Shown here piece after piece: positions 1 through 8,149 of a stretch of 64,000 bases of DNA (position 1 is the stretch's first letter; each line of letters opens with the position of its first letter). This DNA comes from JAEUOS01 sp046160545 (GTDB taxonomy: Bacteria > Pseudomonadota > Gammaproteobacteria > Burkholderiales > JAEUOS01): assembly GCA_046160545.1 (NCBI GenBank), contig JBJXGS010000224.1:10156-74155 (forward strand), in the 5' to 3' direction. A model generated the notes under the pieces. The model did not search any database, had not been told where the DNA came from, and was given only the letters and a program-made list of their open reading frames with translations. A program made the position numbers and the translations under genes.

Positions 1-1507
1 CCGCGATGACTTCGTCGTCCCGCATCGATCCGCCCGGCTGGATTACCGCTTTGGCGCCCGCCTGCGCCACGACGTCGAGCCCGTCACGAAACGGAAAGAA
101 CGCATCGGATGCGACGGCCGACCCCGCCAGCGACAAACCTGCATTGCCGGCTTTGATGGCAGCAATGCGGGTTGAATCGACCCGGCTCATCTGCCCGGCA
201 CCCACGCCAAGCGTCATTCCCCCGGAGCAGAACACGATCGCGTTGGACTTTACGAACTTGGCCACTCGCCAGGCGAACAGGAGGTCGGCCAACTCGGCCA
301 CCGCCGGGGCGCGCCGTGTCACCACCCTGAGATCAGCCTGGGAGACGTTGGTGGAGTCCGGGCTTTGCACCAGCAGGCCACCGCCAACCCGCTTCATGTC
401 GAGTCGATTGGCCGTACTCGCGAGCGAAACTCTCAGGAGGCGCACATTGCCCTTGGCGGCAAACACCTCGCGCGCGGCGGCGTCGTAGTCAGTCGCGATC
501 ACGACCTCGACAAACTGCTTTGCGACCGCGCTCGCGGCTGCACCATTGAGCGGCCCGTTGAAGGCGATGATGCCGCCAAAGGCCGATGTCGGATCAGTCT
601 TGAATGCCTTCGTGTAGGCGTCGCAGGCGTCCAAGCCGATCGCCACCCCGCAGGGGTTGGCGTGCTTGACGATTACGCAGGCAGTCGCCTCGAAACTCTT
701 GACGCACTCCCAGGCCGCATCCGCGTCGCCGATGTTGTTGAATGAGAGTTCCTTGCCTTGCAACTGGACATAGCCTGCCAGAGATCCGGCAGGCGGGTTG
801 GTGTCGCGATAGAACGCGGCGGCCTGGTGCGGATTCTCGCCATAGCGCATCGCCTGCACGCGCTCGAACTGCAGGTTGAGCCGCTCCGGAAAGAGATCGC
901 GTGCCGGCCGCGCCGCCGGTCCCGACAAGCTGGTCAGGTAATTGCTGATGGCCCCGTCATAGGCGGCAGTGTGCGAGAACACCTTGGCAGCGAGCGCAAA
1001 GCGGGTCTCGCGCGTGGTCGTACCCGAGTGACTGTCGATTTCGGCCAGCACCCGCGCGTAGTCGGTCGGGTCGACTACCACGGTCACGTCTTCCCAGTTC
1101 TTGGCTGCCGAGCGCAACATGGTCGGCCCGCCAATATCGATGTTCTCGATCGCATCCTCGAGAAGGCATTCCGGGTTTGCGACCGTTTGCACGAAAGGGT
1201 AGAGGTTGACGCACAGAAGGTCGATGCCCTCGATGCCATGCTCACGCAACTGCGCGGCATGCTCGGGCACTCCGCGCCGCGCCAGGAGCGCGCCGTGGAT
1301 TTTCGGATGCAGGGTCTTGACCCGGCCGTCCAGCATCTCGGGAAATCCGGTGACCTCCGCCACCTCGGTCACCGGGATGCCCGCTTCACGCAGCAATTTC
1401 GCAGTGCCGCCGGTGGAAAGCAGGCGCACGCCGCGCGAGGCCAGGCTGCGCGCGAGATCGACGACGCCGGTCTTGTCGGAAACAGACAGCAGCGCCTGGC
1501 GGATCAT
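1..1507 (-). CDS. purH: Bifunctional AICAR formyltransferase / IMP cyclohydrolase, C-terminus cut by window edge
   Basis: PurH catalyses the last two steps of de novo IMP synthesis in the cytoplasm. The minus-strand frame opens with ATG at 1507 and reads MIRQALLSVSDKTG, then LLSTGGTAKLL and GRVKTLHPKIHG, which are IMP cyclohydrolase motifs. The AICAR transformylase half follows with RYGENPHQ, the catalytic-region KHANPCG, and SAFGGIIAFN. About 502 codons are present; the family is about 520-530 residues, so roughly the last 20-25 are off the window. It starts 4 nt after fis, making it the third gene of dusB-fis-purH. The identification is secure. Confidence 0.96.
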   Translation of the reverse strand, partial: MIRQALLSVSDKTGVVDLARSLASRGVRLLSTGGTAKLLREAGIPVTEVAEVTGFPEMLDGRVKTLHPKIHGALLARRGVPEHAAQLREHGIEGIDLLCVNLYPFVQTVANPECLLEDAIENIDIGGPTMLRSAAKNWEDVTVVVDPTDYARVLAEIDSHSGTTTRETRFALAAKVFSHTAAYDGAISNYLTSLSGPAARPARDLFPERLNLQFERVQAMRYGENPHQAAAFYRDTNPPAGSLAGYVQLQGKELSFNNIGDADAAWECVKSFEATACVIVKHANPCGVAIGLDACDAYTKAFKTDPTSAFGGIIAFNGPLNGAAASAVAKQFVEVVIATDYDAAAREVFAAKGNVRLLRVSLASTANRLDMKRVGGGLLVQSPDSTNVSQADLRVVTRRAPAVAELADLLFAWRVAKFVKSNAIVFCSGGMTLGVGAGQMSRVDSTRIAAIKAGNAGLSLAGSAVASDAFFPFRDGLDVVAQAGAKAVIQPGGSMRDDEVIA

Positions 1508-1511
1508 GGTG

Positions 1512-1760
1512 TCAGGCGATGCGATGGAACTGCATCTTCTTGCGCAGGGTATTGCGATTGATGCCGAGAATCTCGGCGGCAACCGTCTGGTTGCCGCCCG
1601 CATGATCGAGGACGACCTCCAGGGTCGGCTTCTCGATGGCGTGCAGCACCATGTCGTAGACCGGGCCGGGTTTGGCTCCGTCAAGATCGCGAAAGTATTT
1701 CTCGAGACTCTTGCGAATGCACTCCGCGATCTCGCTGGTCCTGTTGGGTACTTTGCTCAT
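1512..1760 (-). CDS. fis: DNA-binding protein Fis
   Basis: This is an 82-residue nucleoid-associated, Fis-family DNA-bending protein. The C-terminal helix-turn-helix is clear: GNQTVAAEILGINRNTLRKK at residues 56-75. The start is the ATG at 1760, whose ATGA overlaps the dusB stop by 4 nt, so translation is probably coupled. A longer open frame reaches 1940, but its extra N-terminus is only dusB read out of frame. Dus-Fis coupling is the standard proteobacterial arrangement. Fis activates rRNA promoters and recombination in enterics; the betaproteobacterial role is inferred. Confidence 0.95.
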   Translation of the reverse strand: MSKVPNRTSEIAECIRKSLEKYFRDLDGAKPGPVYDMVLHAIEKPTLEVVLDHAGGNQTVAAEILGINRNTLRKKMQFHRIA

Positions 1761-2791
1761 GCCGCAAGCGCCTCCACCATATCGTCGTTGGCCGCGGCAT
1801 CTTCGTAGAGGAGGTGCTCGCGGTGCACTGCTTGTTCGTCGAAAAAATCCGCCACCGCTGCAATCTGCGCGGTCGTCGAATCCAGTGTATTCATGTACGC
1901 ACGAAAACGTGTTGCGCCGGCCAATGACCGCGTATACCAAAGGATGTGCTTGCGGGCCGTGCGCACCCCGGTCGACTCACCGTAGAACTCGTAGTGGTCG
2001 ACCAGGTGGGCGAGAAGTATCGAGCGCGCCTCGGCGACTGTCGGCGGCGGCAGGGTGCCACCGGTGGCCAGATGGTGCAGGATCTCGCGAAAGATCCACG
2101 GACGGCCCTGGGCGGCACGACCGATCATCAGCGCATCTGCTCCGGTGGCATCAATGACCTGGCGCGCCTTGGCCGGTGAATCAATGTCGCCATTGGCAAC
2201 CACAGGAATGCGCACGGCTTCCTTGACTGCGCGAATCGTGTCGTACTCGGCGGTGCCCTTGAATCCACAGGCGCGCGAACGACCGTGCAGGGTCAGCATG
2301 CGCACTCCGGCGGCTTCGGCGATGCGCGCCACACGCACCGCGTTGGTATTTCCGCGGTCGGGACCGGTACGAAACTTGAGTGTTACCGGAACCGGAACGG
2401 CATTCACGACCGCTTCGACGATGCGCGCCACCAGAAGCTCATTTGACAGCAACGCCGAACCTGCCCAGGCGCGACATACCTTCTTGGCCGGGCAGCCCAT
2501 GTTGATATCGATGATATGGGCGCCGCAATCGACGTTGATGCGCGCCGCCTCTGCCATCATCGCCGGTTCGGCGCCTGCGATCTGCGCGGCGATCGGACCT
2601 TCCTCACCCGAATGATCCATGCGTCGTTGTGACTTGCGGCTCGCGTAGAGCGCCGTGTTGGAAGCGACCATCTCGGACACCGCATACCCTGCACCCAGGC
2701 GCCGGCACAGCGCGCGGAATGGACGATCGGTGACCCCGGCCATCGGCGCGACAAACAGGTTGTTGGACAATTCGTGCGTGCCGATTTGCAC
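1757..2791 (-). CDS. dusB: tRNA-dihydrouridine synthase B
   Basis: A 344-residue FMN enzyme that reduces uridine in the tRNA D-loop. It shows APMAGVTDRPFR near the N-terminus, the DusB signature DINMGCPAKKVC with the catalytic Cys in KKVC, KFRTG, LHGR, VVANGDI and the phosphate-binding IGRAAQGRPW. Its length is normal for DusB. It is the first gene of dusB-fis-purH, preceded by a -10 hexamer at 2838-2843 and separated from ubiH by 84 nt. Fis synthesis is coupled to it through the ATGA overlap. Confidence 0.95.
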   Translation of the reverse strand: MQIGTHELSNNLFVAPMAGVTDRPFRALCRRLGAGYAVSEMVASNTALYASRKSQRRMDHSGEEGPIAAQIAGAEPAMMAEAARINVDCGAHIIDINMGCPAKKVCRAWAGSALLSNELLVARIVEAVVNAVPVPVTLKFRTGPDRGNTNAVRVARIAEAAGVRMLTLHGRSRACGFKGTAEYDTIRAVKEAVRIPVVANGDIDSPAKARQVIDATGADALMIGRAAQGRPWIFREILHHLATGGTLPPPTVAEARSILLAHLVDHYEFYGESTGVRTARKHILWYTRSLAGATRFRAYMNTLDSTTAQIAAVADFFDEQAVHREHLLYEDAAANDDMVEALAA

Positions 2792-2837
2792 GGTGAAGAG
2801 CGCTGGACGCGAATAGGCGGGACGAGCAGGGGCGCGG

Positions 2838-2866
2838 ATTATACGCGCCCGCCGGCAACCCGGCAG
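2838..2866 (-). promoter_or_regulatory. Predicted sigma-70 promoter for dusB-fis-purH
   Basis: On the minus strand there is a perfect TATAAT -10 (2838-2843), a 17-nt spacer and a weak CTGCCG -35 (2861-2866). It sits in the only real gap (2792-2875) of the amgK-to-purH minus-strand block, about 46 nt upstream of the dusB ATG. Transcription probably re-initiates here. The -35 is poor, so an activator may be needed; fis operons are known to be autoregulated in enterics. Confidence 0.6.
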
Positions 2867-2875
2867 CGCACTTTT

Positions 2876-3946
2876 TCAACGCATTCCGAACATCATGCCG
2901 CGCGCCACCAGCCCCTTGAGTGGCGGCAGGGCATTGACCAGCGCGAGCCCGAGTCCGCGCCCGAATCGCAGCAACCCGAGGTCATTGGAGAATAGGGATA
3001 CGTACCCGTCTGTGAGACGCACGATCGTCTCGCGATCCATGCGTCGGCGCGCACGCCACCGAGACAGCCGCGCCTCGTCGACGCCATCTGCGAGCGACAC
3101 GCCCAGTTCAAAGGCGTCACGCAATCCCAGGTTAAGGCCCTGTCCAGCGACGGGGTGCAGGGTTTGCGCGGCATTGCCGATCCACACCTGCCGGCCAATG
3201 TCGGATTGCGCGCGCCGCAGGAGCTTGAGCGCGAAAGCGGTCCGGGTACCGACCGACTGCCATGTAATGCCGGCATAGCGCGTAGCCTGGTTGAGTGCCG
3301 CGATGAACACCGGTTCGGCGCACGACGAAAGCACTTCCGCGCGATCGGGTTCCATGCACCAGACCACGGAATGGCCTGTGCCGAGAGGCAGGACGGCAAG
3401 CGGGCCCGCGGGAGTGAAGCGCTCGAACGCCGTATGGGAAGGTGCGTGGTCTGCGCGGGCCTCGGTGACGACCGCAGTCTGACCGTAGTTGCGCACGAGC
3501 GCACAATCGCCGGCGGAACCCTCGGCGTGCACGACCAGGGCAACTTCAGCTTCGGGCGTGTCCGGCAGCGTGGTCCCGTACCGGAACATCATGCGGGTCG
3601 CCCGGCACTTGAGGCGCAGCGCGCGTGTCAGGTCTCCCAGGCGCACGACGTATCCGAGCGCGTCGAGACGATGCTCGGAGGCGTCGATGCTTGCACGTCC
3701 GAAGCCGTGTTGCTGCGATATTTCGATACGGCGGATCGGCGTTGCGCTTTCGGGCAAGGCCACATCGAGCCGGTCGAGGATCAATGCGCTGCCGTGCGCC
3801 AGTGCGATCGCCCGCGGATCGTCGTCGTTCTCTCCCTCGGCGCGTGCGTCAACGATTTCGACCACGCATCCCGCGCGCAGCAATGCGAGACCGGCCGTGA
3901 GTCCGACCGGGCCGGCGCCGGCGATCAACACTCGCGGCGCGGCCAT
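2876..3946 (-). CDS. ubiH: UbiH-type ubiquinone biosynthesis FAD hydroxylase
   Basis: A 356-residue flavoprotein monooxygenase expected to hydroxylate a polyprenylphenol in ubiquinone synthesis at the membrane. It has the FAD dinucleotide motif GAGPVGLTAGLALL at residues 11-24 and the second FAD motif GNAAQTLHPVAGQGLNLGLR. The GNAAQ form, rather than GDAAH, is typical of UbiH as opposed to UbiF/UbiI. It lies 5 nt downstream of pepP, matching the pepP-ubiH linkage of enterics. It is slightly shorter than the usual 390-400 residues. A second family member is at 19506-20690. Confidence 0.88.
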   Translation of the reverse strand: MAAPRVLIAGAGPVGLTAGLALLRAGCVVEIVDARAEGENDDDPRAIALAHGSALILDRLDVALPESATPIRRIEISQQHGFGRASIDASEHRLDALGYVVRLGDLTRALRLKCRATRMMFRYGTTLPDTPEAEVALVVHAEGSAGDCALVRNYGQTAVVTEARADHAPSHTAFERFTPAGPLAVLPLGTGHSVVWCMEPDRAEVLSSCAEPVFIAALNQATRYAGITWQSVGTRTAFALKLLRRAQSDIGRQVWIGNAAQTLHPVAGQGLNLGLRDAFELGVSLADGVDEARLSRWRARRRMDRETIVRLTDGYVSLFSNDLGLLRFGRGLGLALVNALPPLKGLVARGMMFGMR

Positions 3947-3951
3947 CGGCT

Positions 3952-5283
3952 TCAGCCGCGCATCCAGGCTTCGATGTCGGCCACGCTCTTCGGGCAGGCG
4001 TGTGTGATGAGCTCGCAGCCATCGGCTGTGAGCAGGGCATCATCCTCGATACGTATGCCGATGTTCCAGTACTTCTCGGCCACGTCGGGTGCCGGCCGGA
4101 CGTAGATGCCCGGCTCGATGGTCACCACATTCCCAGGCGCCAAGGGCAGCCAGTCATCGTTGACCTTGTAGTCACCGGCATCGTGCACGTCCAGTCCCAG
4201 CCAGTGGCCGGTACGGTGCATGTAAAAGCGGAAATAGCCGCCTTCGCGCTTGTCACCGGCAGCGATCACGTCGTTCAACGAGCCGCTCAACAGGCCGCAG
4301 TCGAGCATGCCCTGGGCGAGTACCCGCACCGCCGCCTCGTGCGGCGCGTTATAGGGCACGCCCGGGCGCGTTGCCGCGGCCGCCGCGGCCTGTGCGGCAA
4401 GCACGACTTCGTAGAGCTCCTGTTGCGCGGAACTGAAGCGGCCGTTGACCGGAAAGGTGCGCGTGATGTCGCTCGCATAACTGTCCAGCTCGCATCCCGC
4501 GTCGATGAGCAGCAGGTCGCCGTCGCGCAGCACGGCGTTGTTCGGCACATAGTGCAGCACGCATGCGTTGGCTCCACCGGCGACGATCGAGGAATAGGCA
4601 GGCGCCTGCGCGCCGCTGCGGCGGAATTCATGCAGGAGTTCGGCTTCGACCTCGTACTCGTAGCGCCCGGGTCGGGCTGCGCGCATTGCGCGCAGGTGCG
4701 CCGCACAGGAGATCTCCGCGGCGCGGCGCATGATCGCGATCTCGGATATGTCCTTGACTGCGCGCATCGGATCAATCAGGGCGCGCACGTCCCGGATGGC
4801 AGCCGGAGCCGCAAGGCCTGAACGCACCATCCCGCGCACGGCGTTCAGTGCGCGCGTCAGCCTTGCGTCGAAGTCGGGGTCGTGGCCTATCGAGGCGAAC
4901 AGGTTGGCGGCGCCGGCCAAAAGGGTCGGCAGACGCGTGTCGAGTTCCTCGATCGCATAGGCTTCATCAAAACCGAACGCAGCACCGGCCGCCTCAGGGC
5001 CGAAGCGAAACCCATCCCAGATTTCGCGTTCTGCGTGCTTGGGCCGGCAGAACAGGATGGTACGTGGGTGAGGCCCCGCGACCAGCACGAGCACAGCCTC
5101 GGGCTCGATGAAACCGGACAGGTAGTAGCAATAGCTGTCGTGTCGATACGGGAAATGGGAATCGCGATTGCGCGCGCGTTCCGGCGCCGTGGGAATGATG
5201 GCCACGCCGCCGCCGACATCGCGCATGGTGGCGATGAGGCGCGCTCGGCGTGCAACGAAGGGAGTCGGATCAGGGGGATTCAT
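3952..5283 (-). CDS. pepP: Xaa-Pro aminopeptidase (aminopeptidase P)
   Basis: A 443-residue dinuclear metallopeptidase that releases N-terminal residues preceding proline. The N-terminal half is the AMP_N domain (ARRARLIATM and FPYRHDSYCYYLSGF). The pita-bread catalytic domain carries the metal ligands: Asp in LLIDAGCE and SDITRTF, His in HRTGHWLGLDVHD, Glu in VTIEPGIYV and Glu in GIRIEDD. Its ATG overlaps the murU stop by 4 nt, and it is followed after 5 nt by ubiH. Length is normal. Confidence 0.95.
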   Translation of the reverse strand: MNPPDPTPFVARRARLIATMRDVGGGVAIIPTAPERARNRDSHFPYRHDSYCYYLSGFIEPEAVLVLVAGPHPRTILFCRPKHAEREIWDGFRFGPEAAGAAFGFDEAYAIEELDTRLPTLLAGAANLFASIGHDPDFDARLTRALNAVRGMVRSGLAAPAAIRDVRALIDPMRAVKDISEIAIMRRAAEISCAAHLRAMRAARPGRYEYEVEAELLHEFRRSGAQAPAYSSIVAGGANACVLHYVPNNAVLRDGDLLLIDAGCELDSYASDITRTFPVNGRFSSAQQELYEVVLAAQAAAAAATRPGVPYNAPHEAAVRVLAQGMLDCGLLSGSLNDVIAAGDKREGGYFRFYMHRTGHWLGLDVHDAGDYKVNDDWLPLAPGNVVTIEPGIYVRPAPDVAEKYWNIGIRIEDDALLTADGCELITHACPKSVADIEAWMRG

Positions 5284-5993
5284 GCGGTGATTGTAGGCGC
5301 TTCGACCGCGCTTTTGCTCAGTTCTGCGTCCAGCTCTGCCAGGCGTTCGGGTGTGCCGACATCGACCCAGCGGCCGTTGTGAAGTTCACCGCCGACCCGG
5401 CCGACGGCCATCGACTCGCGCAGGAGCGGCGCCAGTTTTGCGGCGGTCCCGCGCGGGATGGCTGAGAACAAGCGCGGTGCATAGACGCCGATGCCGCTGA
5501 AGGTGAAGCGCGGCTGGCCTGCTTCGACGTGAACCAGCCCATTGCGCAGTGAGAAGTCGCCATCCGCATGATGCGGTGGATTCGGCACCAGTACCAGCCA
5601 GGCAAGTTGACGAGCCGCTGCGATCTGCATGGCGATGCTGCGGGCGCGGCCTGGGTCAAAGTCGCAATAGGTATCGGCATTGATGACCAGAAACGGCGCC
5701 TCACCGAGGAGCGACAGGGCATTGGCGATGCCGCCGGCGGTCTCCAGCGCCGTACCTTCCGCCGAATAGGCGATGCGTATGCCGAAGCGCCTGCCATCAC
5801 CGAGTGCCGACTCGATCTTTTCCCCCAGCCAGGCATGGTTGATGACAACGCTTTCGAAGCCCGCCGCAACCAGGCGCCTCAGGTGGCGTTCGATCAGCGG
5901 TATGCCGCCGGGCGCGAGCAGCGGCTTCGGGCAATGGTCCGTCAGCGGGCGCATGCGCTCGCCACGCCCGGCCGCGAGCAGCATTGCTTTCAC
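5280..5993 (-). CDS. murU: N-acetylmuramate alpha-1-phosphate uridylyltransferase (MurU-like nucleotidyltransferase)
   Basis: A sugar-1-phosphate nucleotidyltransferase of about 237 residues. The start is GTG at 5993 (VKAMLLAAGRGERMRP); its GTGA overlaps the azlD stop by 4 nt, and an upstream ATG would add a non-conserved tail. Seen: the nucleotide-binding LAAGRGERMRPLTD, KPLL, the metal-binding-type NADTYCD and GRWVDVGTPERL. In Pseudomonas, MurU with AmgK converts recycled MurNAc to UDP-MurNAc, bypassing fosfomycin-sensitive MurA. AmgK is encoded two genes upstream in the same operon, supporting this role over a generic glucose-1-phosphate enzyme. Confidence 0.85.
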   Translation of the reverse strand: MKAMLLAAGRGERMRPLTDHCPKPLLAPGGIPLIERHLRRLVAAGFESVVINHAWLGEKIESALGDGRRFGIRIAYSAEGTALETAGGIANALSLLGEAPFLVINADTYCDFDPGRARSIAMQIAAARQLAWLVLVPNPPHHADGDFSLRNGLVHVEAGQPRFTFSGIGVYAPRLFSAIPRGTAAKLAPLLRESMAVGRVGGELHNGRWVDVGTPERLAELDAELSKSAVEAPTITA

Positions 5994-6310
5994 GACGCAG
6001 CTCCTGCGACAAGCTTGAGCAGCCATAGCGTGCTCATCCCGATGACAATTGTCGCCAGGACGCTGCGTGTGCGCCAGATCACGATTACGGCGACAAGGCC
6101 GGCCAGGCAGCGTGGGTCGGCCAGCTTGACCGTTCCGCCGATGATGAAGAGATCAGGCCAGACAAGGGCAGTGAGCGCCGCGATTGGAACAAAGCGGAGC
6201 GCCCGCGTGAACCAAGGCGGCGGCGTGAAGCGCTCCCCGGCGCCGATGAACGAATAGCGTATCGCAAAGGTGATCAGCCCGGCTGCGAACATGGTGATCC
6301 AGAGTGTCAT
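5990..6310 (-). CDS. azlD: AzlD-family branched-chain amino acid exporter subunit
   Basis: A 106-residue membrane protein with about four hydrophobic helices (MFAAGLITFAIRYSFIG, FVPIAALTALVW, LAGLVAVIVIW and TIVIGMSTLWLLKL). It begins at ATG 6310 and overlaps azlC by 4 nt; a longer frame reaching 6601 is azlC read out of frame. AzlD pairs with AzlC in branched-chain amino acid efflux in other bacteria. Its placement between amgK and murU is unusual. Confidence 0.88.
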   Translation of the reverse strand: MTLWITMFAAGLITFAIRYSFIGAGERFTPPPWFTRALRFVPIAALTALVWPDLFIIGGTVKLADPRCLAGLVAVIVIWRTRSVLATIVIGMSTLWLLKLVAGAAS

Positions 6311-7008
6311 TCCGGAACCTTGCCGGATGGACTGCGATCCAGCGCGACGCCGGCGCCAATGCCAGCCAGCGCTGCGGCGATGATCGCGAGCTTGTAGGGG
6401 AGTTGGTGCAGGGCAACCGCGGTGATACCGGCAGCGAGCATCGCCGCCAGTGCAGCGCGGTCGACCAGCAGCGGAACGACGATGGCGATGAAAGTGAGGG
6501 TTGCGGCGAAGTCCAGCGACCACGTGGCTGGAATCGTGCCGCCGAGCGTGACCCCGACGACGCAGGCGATCTGCCAGGCAAGCCAGAGGCCCAGGCCGCA
6601 TCCGAGCAGGAACCAGTGGCGGGTCGCGCTGCGTTCGTCATCGGTGAAGCGGTGATACGCTGCAGCGTAGGCCTCATCGGTCAGGAGGTAGGCGAGCACG
6701 ACCTTCCAGGGTCGCGACAAAGGCGCAAGAGCCCTGGCCAAGGCGGCGGAATACAGGGCGTGGCGCAGGTTGATGGTCAGCACGGAGGTCACCACGACGA
6801 ACGGCGGCGAACCGGCCGCGACAAGCTGGGTGATCATGAACTGTGCCGAGCCGGCGAAGACGATGCTGGCGATCGCGATTGCCAGCAAGGGCGCTATGCC
6901 AGCCTGAATGGCGACCACTCCGTATATCAGGCCAAAGGGAACGGCGCCGGCAGCAAGCGGCGCGACGGCGGCGAGCCCGGCGCCAAACTCGCGCAGGCGT
7001 CCGTTCAA
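6307..7008 (-). CDS. azlC: AzlC-family branched-chain amino acid exporter, large subunit
   Basis: A 233-residue polytopic inner-membrane protein with the AzlC signature region AGAVPFGLIYGV, then AGSAQFMITQLVAAGSPPFV and LRHALYSAALA. Several hydrophobic helices run to the C-terminus. The ATG overlaps the amgK stop by 4 nt and the stop overlaps azlD by 4 nt. AzlCD export branched-chain amino acids (LIV-E class); the substrate here is inferred. Confidence 0.9.
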   Translation of the reverse strand: MNGRLREFGAGLAAVAPLAAGAVPFGLIYGVVAIQAGIAPLLAIAIASIVFAGSAQFMITQLVAAGSPPFVVVTSVLTINLRHALYSAALARALAPLSRPWKVVLAYLLTDEAYAAAYHRFTDDERSATRHWFLLGCGLGLWLAWQIACVVGVTLGGTIPATWSLDFAATLTFIAIVVPLLVDRAALAAMLAAGITAVALHQLPYKLAIIAAALAGIGAGVALDRSPSGKVPE

Positions 7009-8012
7009 AACGTAATTCCCGTCTTGACCTCGATACCTTCGATCGCATCGATCACCCGCAACAGCGGCGCAAAGGCCGAGTAGCGCTTGCAGGTGCGGCG
7101 CACGTGGGCCAGGACCAGCGGCAGGTCACGCAAATAGCCGTCCTTTCCGTCGCGATGGGAGAGGCGCGCGAATATGCCCAGTACCTTGAGGTGACGCTGC
7201 AGACCCATCCACTCGAAGTCGCGATAGAAATCACCGAATGCGTCCGGCACCAACAGACCGGCTGCACGGGCGGCCTCCCAGTAACGGATCGACCAGTCGA
7301 GCACGCGCTCCTCTTCCCACTCGATGTAGGCATCCTTCAAGAGCGACACCAGATCGTAGGTGATCGGCCCGGCGACCGCATCCTGGAAGTCCAGCACCCC
7401 GGGATTCGCGTCCGGACAAAGCATCAGGTTGCGCGAGTGGTAATCGCGATGCACGAAGACGCTTTGTTGGGCCAACTGGTTGGTGATCAGGACCTCGCAT
7501 GCCGAAGACAGGATTTGCATCTGTTCGTCGCTGAGCGTGCGGGCGCGGTGCCGCGATGCGTACCATTCCCAGTAAAGCGCCATTTCGCGCAGCAGGAGTG
7601 CGCGGTCGTAGACAGGCAGTCCGCTTGAGCTCACCCGCGTCTGCATGCGCACCAGCGCCGCGATAGCGTCACGATAGAGACGGTCAGCCTGCTCCGGGCG
7701 CGCTTGCAGTTCGCGCAGGTAGGTAACCTCGCCCAGGTCGGTCAGGAGCAGAAAACCCTGTGCGGTATCGGCATCAAGCACTCGTGGCGCGTTGATGTCC
7801 GCAGCCGCCAGCAGGCTGGCGACCTGGATGAACGGACCGCAATCCTCCTTGTCCGGCGGAGCGTCCATGACGATGCGCGCCGGTCGTCCATCGGAAAAGC
7901 TCAGGCGGAAGTAGCGGCGAAAACTGGCGTCGGCCGAGGCGGGGGCCAAGGCGACCTGGATGCCCGGGAAAAGTCGCGCGACCCAGTCGTTGAGTAATTC
8001 CAGACGGTCCAC
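7005..8012 (-). CDS. amgK: N-acetylmuramate/N-acetylglucosamine kinase (AmgK-like phosphotransferase)
   Basis: A 335-residue APH-fold sugar kinase. The catalytic loop HRDYHSRNL starts at residue 188 (Asp190) and the metal-binding DFQDA at 208-212. AmgK phosphorylates recovered MurNAc or GlcNAc at C1 for MurU. It is the first gene of a six-gene minus-strand run (amgK-azlC-azlD-murU-pepP-ubiH) and is divergent from lptD, as in other proteobacteria. A generic aminoglycoside phosphotransferase is less likely given murU downstream. Confidence 0.86.
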   Translation of the reverse strand: MDRLELLNDWVARLFPGIQVALAPASADASFRRYFRLSFSDGRPARIVMDAPPDKEDCGPFIQVASLLAAADINAPRVLDADTAQGFLLLTDLGEVTYLRELQARPEQADRLYRDAIAALVRMQTRVSSSGLPVYDRALLLREMALYWEWYASRHRARTLSDEQMQILSSACEVLITNQLAQQSVFVHRDYHSRNLMLCPDANPGVLDFQDAVAGPITYDLVSLLKDAYIEWEEERVLDWSIRYWEAARAAGLLVPDAFGDFYRDFEWMGLQRHLKVLGIFARLSHRDGKDGYLRDLPLVLAHVRRTCKRYSAFAPLLRVIDAIEGIEVKTGITF

Positions 8013-8086
8013 CGGGAATCCTTGCAGTAGGTCTGCCGAACCCGGCCTTGTTCTCCATTCGACCCAGGATACGCCGGACGCTGACT

Positions 8087-8092
8087 TATAAT
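8087..8092 (+). promoter_or_regulatory. Predicted -10 element for lptD in the amgK/lptD divergent region
   Basis: A perfect TATAAT hexamer lies in the 137-nt gap between the divergent amgK and lptD starts, about 58 nt upstream of the lptD ATG. No good -35 sits at 16-18 nt (best is TTCGAC at 8058-8063, spacer 23). The same AT-rich patch read on the minus strand (TGATTATAAG) resembles an extended -10 for amgK, so it may serve both directions. Confidence 0.45.
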
Positions 8093-8149
8093 CACCGGAA
8101 GTTTATCGGATTCAATCCGGCGCTTTGCGTCCGGGTAAGCCACCCGGCC

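Noticed and set aside
8048..8149. Upstream start for lptD
   Set aside because: It would run through the predicted promoter and place the signal peptide internally.
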